A stretch of 64,000 bases of DNA, from positions 2,433,001 through 2,497,000 of the forward strand of contig CP079108.1 of NCBI GenBank assembly GCA_019285715.1, read 5' to 3'. The position numbers were made by a program, and so were the translations under genes. Source of the stretch: Sphingosinicellaceae bacterium (GTDB taxonomy: Bacteria > Pseudomonadota > Alphaproteobacteria > Sphingomonadales > Sphingomonadaceae). This document shows, one piece after another, positions 59,206-64,000 of the stretch; the stretch's first letter is position 1, and each line of letters begins with the position of its first letter. The notes below the pieces were generated by a model, which was not told the origin of the DNA, searched no databases, and worked only from the letters and a program-made list of their open reading frames with translations.

Positions 59206-60033
59206 TCAGGTGGCCTTCGCCGCTTCGGCGGGCTTGTTGGCGACGGGCTTGGCAGCGACTTCCTTGGCCTTTTTGCCGATCAGCGCGAACGAGCGGTCGT
59301 ACCATTTCGAACCCGGATAGTTGTAGCCGAGGACCGCCGCGGCCTTCTTCGCTTCCTCGGGGATGCCGAGCGACAGGTAGCACTCGACGAGGCGGTGCAG
59401 CGCCTCCGGGATGTGGCTCGTGGTGTCGTATTTCTCGACGACGGTACGGAAGCGCAGGACAGCGGCGAGGTACTGGCGGTTGTCCTGGTAGAAACGCCCG
59501 ATCTCCATCTCCTTGCCCGCAAGGTGGTCGCGGGTCAGGTCGATCTTGAGCTTGGCGTCGGCGGCATAGTCGGTGTTCGGGTAGCGGCGGATCAGCTCGC
59601 CCATCGCGTCGAGCGCCTGCTGGGTGATCTTCTGGTCGTGGTCGACGTCGGAGATCTGGTCGTAATAGCTGACCGCGACGATGTAATAGGCGTATGGTGC
59701 CTCGCGGCTGCCGGGATGGAGCGACAGGAAGCGCTGCGCCGATTGGATCGCCTCGTTGTACTGGCGACCGACATAATAACTGTAGGCGCTCATCAGCTGG
59801 GCGCGGCGGGCCCACACCGAATACGGATGCTGGCGCTCGACCTCGTCGTACATCGCCGCCGCCTGCTTGTACTGGCGCTTGAGCATCGTATCGCGGGCAA
59901 CATTGTACAGCGTCTCGACGTCGCGGGCGATGTAGGCGCGGTCCTTTTTGCCCTTCGACGACGCACAGCCCGTCAACACCAGCGCGGTGGCGAGCAGCGG
60001 CAACAGCAGTTTACGCAGGGACAATGAGGTCAT
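59206..60033 (-). CDS. bamD: Outer-membrane assembly lipoprotein BamD
   Basis: Essential lipoprotein of the BAM complex that inserts beta-barrel proteins. Predicted 275 residues. Lipoprotein signal with LTGC (Cys23 region), then tetratricopeptide repeats: TLYNVARDTMLKRQYKQAAAMYDEVERQHPYSVWARRAQL, YNEAIQSAQRFLSLHPGS, YYIVAVSYYDQIS and AMGELIRRYPNTDYAADAKLKI. ATG 60033 was chosen because it places the lipobox correctly; an upstream frame to 60141 is rejected. A Lys/Ala-rich tail follows. Neighbours recN and ligA match the standard order. Confidence 0.94.
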   Translation of the reverse strand: MTSLSLRKLLLPLLATALVLTGCASSKGKKDRAYIARDVETLYNVARDTMLKRQYKQAAAMYDEVERQHPYSVWARRAQLMSAYSYYVGRQYNEAIQSAQRFLSLHPGSREAPYAYYIVAVSYYDQISDVDHDQKITQQALDAMGELIRRYPNTDYAADAKLKIDLTRDHLAGKEMEIGRFYQDNRQYLAAVLRFRTVVEKYDTTSHIPEALHRLVECYLSLGIPEEAKKAAAVLGYNYPGSKWYDRSFALIGKKAKEVAAKPVANKPAEAAKAT

Positions 60034-60098
60034 AGGCGCCGCTCTTACCCGATGCCCCGGCGCGCGCCAAGCGATGAGCGCTTCAGCCGGCGGATGCG

Positions 60099-61157
60099 CT
60101 AGCGCCCCCGCAGCCGCTGGCGGAATTCGTCCATCTCCCACAGCTCCTCGCGGCTGAACGGCAGCAGCGGCGCGAGCATCGCCAGGGTCGTCCGGCCGAG
60201 CCGGTCGCGAAGCTCGCCGAGCCGCTTGAACAGCACGCGGTCGCCGTTGCCGAGCGCGTGCGCTTCGCCGTTCGCCTGATGCCCCATCATCTCCTCGGCG
60301 CGGAGCACGAGCTCGGTGTGAACCTCGAGATACTCGCGGATCAGCTCCGGCGGGGCGCTGCCGTTGGCCCGGCTGGCGAGCGCCTCGACCAGCCGGCCGC
60401 TGGCGGTATCAGGGAAGTTTCCGCCGCGCAGTTCATCGAGCGCGGCGCGGTGACTGACGGTTTCCTCGGCCAGCCATTTGCGCGCCTCGCGCTCGCCGAA
60501 GCGGAAGACGATGATGATGGCGGCGGGCAGCACGAGCAACGCGCCGACCATGGCGATCAACGGCCGGTCGGGGAACTGGTTGAAGGCACTGTGGATGGCG
60601 ACTGCGACCAGGAACCCGGGCACGAAGCGGCTGGGACGGAGGTGCCACGCTGCCTCGTGGTCGCGCGCGAGGCCCTCGTTGAGCTGATGCGCCAGCACCG
60701 CGAACAGCGCGGTCGCACCACCGTGCATGACCGCGGTGCCAAGGCCGCGGACCATCCAGACGCCCATCGCATAATGCGCGTTGTCGGGGTTGGCGAGGTA
60801 GATGCAGTTCTCGAAGACCGAGAAGCCGGCACCGATCGCGAAGCCCGAGATCGCCGCGTCGAGCTTGAAGCCGATGCGGTTGCGGGCGAATAGCCAGACC
60901 ACCATAGCGCCCTTCAGTGCTTCCTCGAGCCACGGCGCGACGAAGCGGCTGTAGACCGTGAAGCCAAGCGGCAGCGTGTCGAGGACGCGCCCGCTGATCG
61001 GGTAGGCGATGAGCCCGGCAATGACGCCGAGCGCGAGCAGCACTACGACAGCGCGGATGTGGATCAGGTGGAAGACGTCGAGCCACTCGAATGCCAGCAG
61101 CAGGAGCAATACCGGAGCAAGGGCAACGGCCCAGTTAAGCAGTATCGGCAGGTCCAT
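60099..61157 (-). CDS. PrsW-type intramembrane glutamic protease
   Basis: Predicted 352 residues with several membrane helices. Family motifs: EEALK at 78-82 (APWLEEALKG), Glu116 in GFSVFEN, His145 in VMHGGATALFAVLAHQ and His near 193 in AIHSAFNQ. PrsW in Bacillus cuts anti-sigma factors; here the target is unknown. A cytoplasmic C-terminal helical domain of about 120 residues (residues 230-352, LELREERKW-type) is longer than in classical PrsW. It precedes bamD by 65 bases. Confidence 0.87.
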   Translation of the reverse strand: MDLPILLNWAVALAPVLLLLLAFEWLDVFHLIHIRAVVVLLALGVIAGLIAYPISGRVLDTLPLGFTVYSRFVAPWLEEALKGAMVVWLFARNRIGFKLDAAISGFAIGAGFSVFENCIYLANPDNAHYAMGVWMVRGLGTAVMHGGATALFAVLAHQLNEGLARDHEAAWHLRPSRFVPGFLVAVAIHSAFNQFPDRPLIAMVGALLVLPAAIIIVFRFGEREARKWLAEETVSHRAALDELRGGNFPDTASGRLVEALASRANGSAPPELIREYLEVHTELVLRAEEMMGHQANGEAHALGNGDRVLFKRLGELRDRLGRTTLAMLAPLLPFSREELWEMDEFRQRLRGR

Positions 61158-61169
61158 ACGGACCCGATA

Positions 61170-64000
61170 CTAGAGTATCTTGAGCGACGCGAGCAGTTCG
61201 GTACGCCGGTAGTGGCCGTCACGGAACCCGCTAGCGGCCCCGAACGACAACGTCATCGGGAGGCGCAGCGCAACGGTAAAGTTGAAATCGACCTGCCCGC
61301 CGATCGACTGGTAGGTCTGCGAGCCACCGGACGCCCGGTCGGCGGCGAGGATGCCCGCGAACAAGGCGGTGCGCGCCGAGCTGAGGAACAGGCTCGGGGT
61401 GCCAACCTCGGCGAAGCGCACCGGCGGCAGGTTCCACTCGGCCATTGCCTTGCCGAAGGTGCGCGCATCGATGCCGTCGATGTCGAAGCCCGGGAAGCTT
61501 TCGAGTTCGCGGTAGCGCTTGACCTCGCGGTCATCGACGTAATTGTTGCGGAAACTGCCGAAGTAAAAGCTGCCGAGCGGGCTCAGCGCCTTGCCGCCGG
61601 CGACGCCGGCGCTGGTGTAGATCCACACCGATGAATTGTGGATCGGCAGCGGCACGCCGGCGTCGAAACCGGCATGGATGCGTGGGTAGACGTTGGACTT
61701 GGCATAGTCCGCGTCGGCGACGACTTCCCAGCCGATGCCCTTCTCGTGGTCGACGGCACCGAGCGACTTGGTGGTGTTGGTGTAGCGCGCGCCGAGTTCG
61801 GTAGAGAGCAGCGTCCTGAAATTGGACGGGACGTTCTGCGCCGTCGGGAGCTGGTCGAGGCCGAAATATGCCGCTGCGGTCCCGAACACGTCGAGCTGGC
61901 GCGGCGGGTCGTAGATCTTGGCTTTCTTGTAGTTGAGGATGAACGCGTCGCCCTTGCGGCTGCGCTCGACGGGTCCGAACAGGTCGTAGAAATCGGCGTC
62001 GTTGTGCCAGTAGCGGAAGCGCCAATCGAGCAGTTTGAGCTCGAGGTCGATGTGGAGCCGCTCAAGCGCTTTCATCTGGTTGTAGGGCGAGACGCTGATC
62101 GTCGCCTTGAACTGGCGGAACTGCAGCGGGTCCTCGAAATTGAGGTGATAGCCGAACGTGACGTCGCCCTTGTAGCCCTCGATGATCGGGTAGGCGGCGT
62201 CGAGCTTGAGCGCTTTCGACGGCACGTAGTGGCCCCGCTCGGTGACCAATGCGTCGAGGTCGATGCGCGACGGTGAGCCGACCCCCCAGGTCTTTACCTC
62301 GGCGCGCTGCCTGGCGATCTCGGTGCCGAGGAAGACGACGGTACCAAGGTCGTCGAGCGGCTTCGGCGTCATCCGCGACGGGGTTAGGCCCTCGCCGGTG
62401 TACTCGTCGACGATGAGCGTGCCATCCGCCATCGGGATCGGTCGGAACAGCCCGGTCGAGGAGTTGCTGACCGCCTCGCTCTTTCCGCTCGCGATGTCGA
62501 ACCGGAAGATGTTGGAAACGCCGGTATAATAAGCGCTGCCGTAGAGCGCCTTTCCGTCCGGCGTAAAGACGAAGCCCTCGGGCGTCGACGGCGCGAGCAC
62601 GAGCTTCGCGACATCGCTCGGCGGCTGGCCCGCGAGCAGGTCGGCGGTCCGCCACACGCGGACCGACTGCTCCCCGTTGATCTCGCCGACCGAGGCGGAG
62701 ATCATCGTGCCGTCCGGCGAAATATCGAGGTCGAACGGCGTCGTGCCGTAGGCGAAGGTGTGGACCTGGTTGAAGCCCTGGTGGGGCATCGGGATACGGA
62801 CCAAGGTCGCAAAGCCGTTCTGGTGGCGAATACCCCAGATCGACTTGTCGGCAGCGTTGACCACGAGGTCGCCGATGCGGGCGTCGCGCAGCAGCATCCG
62901 CCGCTTGCCGGTGTCGACGTCGACCTCGACAATGTCGCGGAGCGCGTAATTATCCTCGGTATAGAAGACCTTGCGCGCCGCTGGGTCGAACGCGATCGAG
63001 GTGACGCGGTACAGCATCATGCCCTTGATTTCGCCGAGCTTGCGGATCTTGCCGGTGTCGAGCGACAGCGACCCGACGAACCCGATGACACCCGGATAGC
63101 GGAAGGCGCCGATCAGGCTGTTGGTCTTGGCGTCGTAAAAGGTCCGCGACACCGACCCGAGGCCGTGCGGCACCAGATGCTCGATCGGGGTCAGCGGATA
63201 TTTCGCCAGCGCCGCGAGGTTCTTCGTCTGGAAGCCGTGCTCCCACGTGATCCAGTCGCCCCAGACGGAATCGAGCGACTTGCCGTAGATCTTGCGGAAG
63301 GCGGCAGAGTAATAACCGGTGCTGCCCTCGTCGCGCCGCAGCCACTCGATGACCTTGGCGGGCGAATAGGTCAGCGCGAGGTAGCTGAAGAAGCGCGTGC
63401 CGTAGAGGTAGTCGTTGACTCCGACCTGGAAGTCGACCGACGTGCCCTCGGATTCGAGGCCCAGCGGCGAGTACAGTCGGGCGTTGTCGCGAACCTTGGC
63501 GCGGAACACCATCTCGTCGAAAGCGCCCTGCCCGCGCCCGAGCCCGCCCGCCATCCATGTCTCCATGAACACCGCGCTGCCCTCGAGCCACCAGCGCGGC
63601 ACGTTCACCCGCGGCGTCGCGAGGTAATTGTACAGGATCGATTCCGGATGCTCCTGCACCGGCATCGGCTTGCCGTGCAGGAACTTGCGCCAGCCGGCGT
63701 CGTGGGTGTTCCACACGTCCATCGTCGCAACGTGCGCGAGCTCGTGGTTGGTCAGCGTGAAGAAGCGCTCGCCGGGCGAGAAGGTCTCGAAACTCAGGCT
63801 GAGCGGCGCGACGTCAAGCAGGATGGCGTTGTTCGGCGACGACCGCGCCGCCGCGTTGCCGTAGTCCGAAAAGTCCTTGAGCAGCGCGGTCGTGCGGTCC
63901 CACGGCTTCCAGTTGAACATCTTCTCGTGGAGCTGGATCGCGTTCTCGAAGCTGCGCGCGACGTAGGGCGTCAGGTACGTCTGGCCCGGGTCGAAATAGA
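61170..64000 (-). CDS. Gluzincin-type metalloprotease with beta-propeller and probable barrel end, partial
   Basis: The frame is open to base 64000, so the start lies outside the window; at least 942 codons are seen. From the visible start: a zinc site HELAH (63732-63746) in LTNHELAHVATMDVW, with a downstream Glu in WWLEGSAVFMETW, the gluzincin (peptidase MA) pattern. Then a TolB/PD40-like beta-propeller region (IAFDPAARKVFYTED, DISPDGTMISASVG, LYGSAYYTGVSNIFRFD). The last third has repeated beta strands (YHLNFEDPLQFRQFKATISV, WIYTSAGVAGGKAL) ending LLASLKIL, probably an outer-membrane barrel. Full domain count is unknown. Confidence 0.8.
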   Translation of the reverse strand, partial: YFDPGQTYLTPYVARSFENAIQLHEKMFNWKPWDRTTALLKDFSDYGNAAARSSPNNAILLDVAPLSLSFETFSPGERFFTLTNHELAHVATMDVWNTHDAGWRKFLHGKPMPVQEHPESILYNYLATPRVNVPRWWLEGSAVFMETWMAGGLGRGQGAFDEMVFRAKVRDNARLYSPLGLESEGTSVDFQVGVNDYLYGTRFFSYLALTYSPAKVIEWLRRDEGSTGYYSAAFRKIYGKSLDSVWGDWITWEHGFQTKNLAALAKYPLTPIEHLVPHGLGSVSRTFYDAKTNSLIGAFRYPGVIGFVGSLSLDTGKIRKLGEIKGMMLYRVTSIAFDPAARKVFYTEDNYALRDIVEVDVDTGKRRMLLRDARIGDLVVNAADKSIWGIRHQNGFATLVRIPMPHQGFNQVHTFAYGTTPFDLDISPDGTMISASVGEINGEQSVRVWRTADLLAGQPPSDVAKLVLAPSTPEGFVFTPDGKALYGSAYYTGVSNIFRFDIASGKSEAVSNSSTGLFRPIPMADGTLIVDEYTGEGLTPSRMTPKPLDDLGTVVFLGTEIARQRAEVKTWGVGSPSRIDLDALVTERGHYVPSKALKLDAAYPIIEGYKGDVTFGYHLNFEDPLQFRQFKATISVSPYNQMKALERLHIDLELKLLDWRFRYWHNDADFYDLFGPVERSRKGDAFILNYKKAKIYDPPRQLDVFGTAAAYFGLDQLPTAQNVPSNFRTLLSTELGARYTNTTKSLGAVDHEKGIGWEVVADADYAKSNVYPRIHAGFDAGVPLPIHNSSVWIYTSAGVAGGKALSPLGSFYFGSFRNNYVDDREVKRYRELESFPGFDIDGIDARTFGKAMAEWNLPPVRFAEVGTPSLFLSSARTALFAGILAADRASGGSQTYQSIGGQVDFNFTVALRLPMTLSFGAASGFRDGHYRRTELLASLKIL

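Overview
This is a GC-rich, gene-dense alphaproteobacterial chromosome segment. I infer Sphingomonadales from several things: the TonB N-terminus, the lepB-rnc-era/recO and bamD-recN-ligA linkages, a PabB-PabC fusion, and short TGTCAT-ended intergenic repeats. That placement is inference. I see no rRNA or tRNA genes, no CRISPR array, no phage genes and no intact transposase. About 58 protein genes are supported, most on the + strand until 25 kb and mixed after that. Many neighbours overlap by 1-4 bases, which points to translational coupling.

Layout. 1-2.9 kb: 5' part of tonB (runs off the left edge), an exported unknown protein, and a pteridine-reductase-like SDR overlapping folB (folate). 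3.1-7.4 kb: uvrC, a DUF29 gene, a GST and a small membrane protein. 6.7-11.2 kb: lepB-rnc-era and recO, with an opposing membrane-protein gene between era and recO. 11.2-17.6 kb: a FadL-type outer-membrane protein, parC, a DegP/HtrA protease, a second GST and a DUF952 gene. 17.7-22.2 kb: acyl-CoA ligase, dienelactone hydrolase, S1/P1 nuclease and a YpfJ-type metalloprotein. 22.2-25.7 kb: the pabBC fusion and an aspartate aminotransferase. 25.7-32.5 kb (-): an RND efflux pump with its adaptor, a DUF445 protein and a secreted lipase. 32.7-36 kb: a GlsB-type membrane protein with a clear terminator, a SIMPL protein, an SDR and an MFS transporter.

36.1-40.2 kb (-) is the most notable region. Four tightly spaced genes encode a circularly permuted ATP-grasp ligase, an alpha-E protein, a transglutaminase-like protein with a Gln-rich tail, and an Anbu proteasome-like peptidase. 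Comparative genomics has predicted that such sets form a peptide-tagging or modification and degradation system, but its substrate and product are not established. Next comes a DUF6600 gene whose Shine-Dalgarno lies inside a strong hairpin, and a second RND pump (42.1-46.4 kb).

46.4-52.3 kb: a CoA transferase, a membrane protein, a C13 (caspase-like) peptidase, an NTF2-like protein and purL. 52.3-53 kb: a noncoding stretch with several nested hairpins and a TGTCAT repeat. 53-55.2 kb: DUF4112, SDR, prmA and a 48-residue small protein. 55.3-61.2 kb (-): ligA, recN, bamD and a PrsW-type intramembrane protease. The right edge cuts a large metalloprotease/beta-propeller protein.

Working together: folM-like/folB and pabBC feed folate synthesis. 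uvrC, recO, recN, ligA and parC handle DNA repair and topology. lepB, bamD, degP, tonB and the FadL protein serve the envelope. Two RND systems handle efflux, but no TolC-type channel gene lies in the window.
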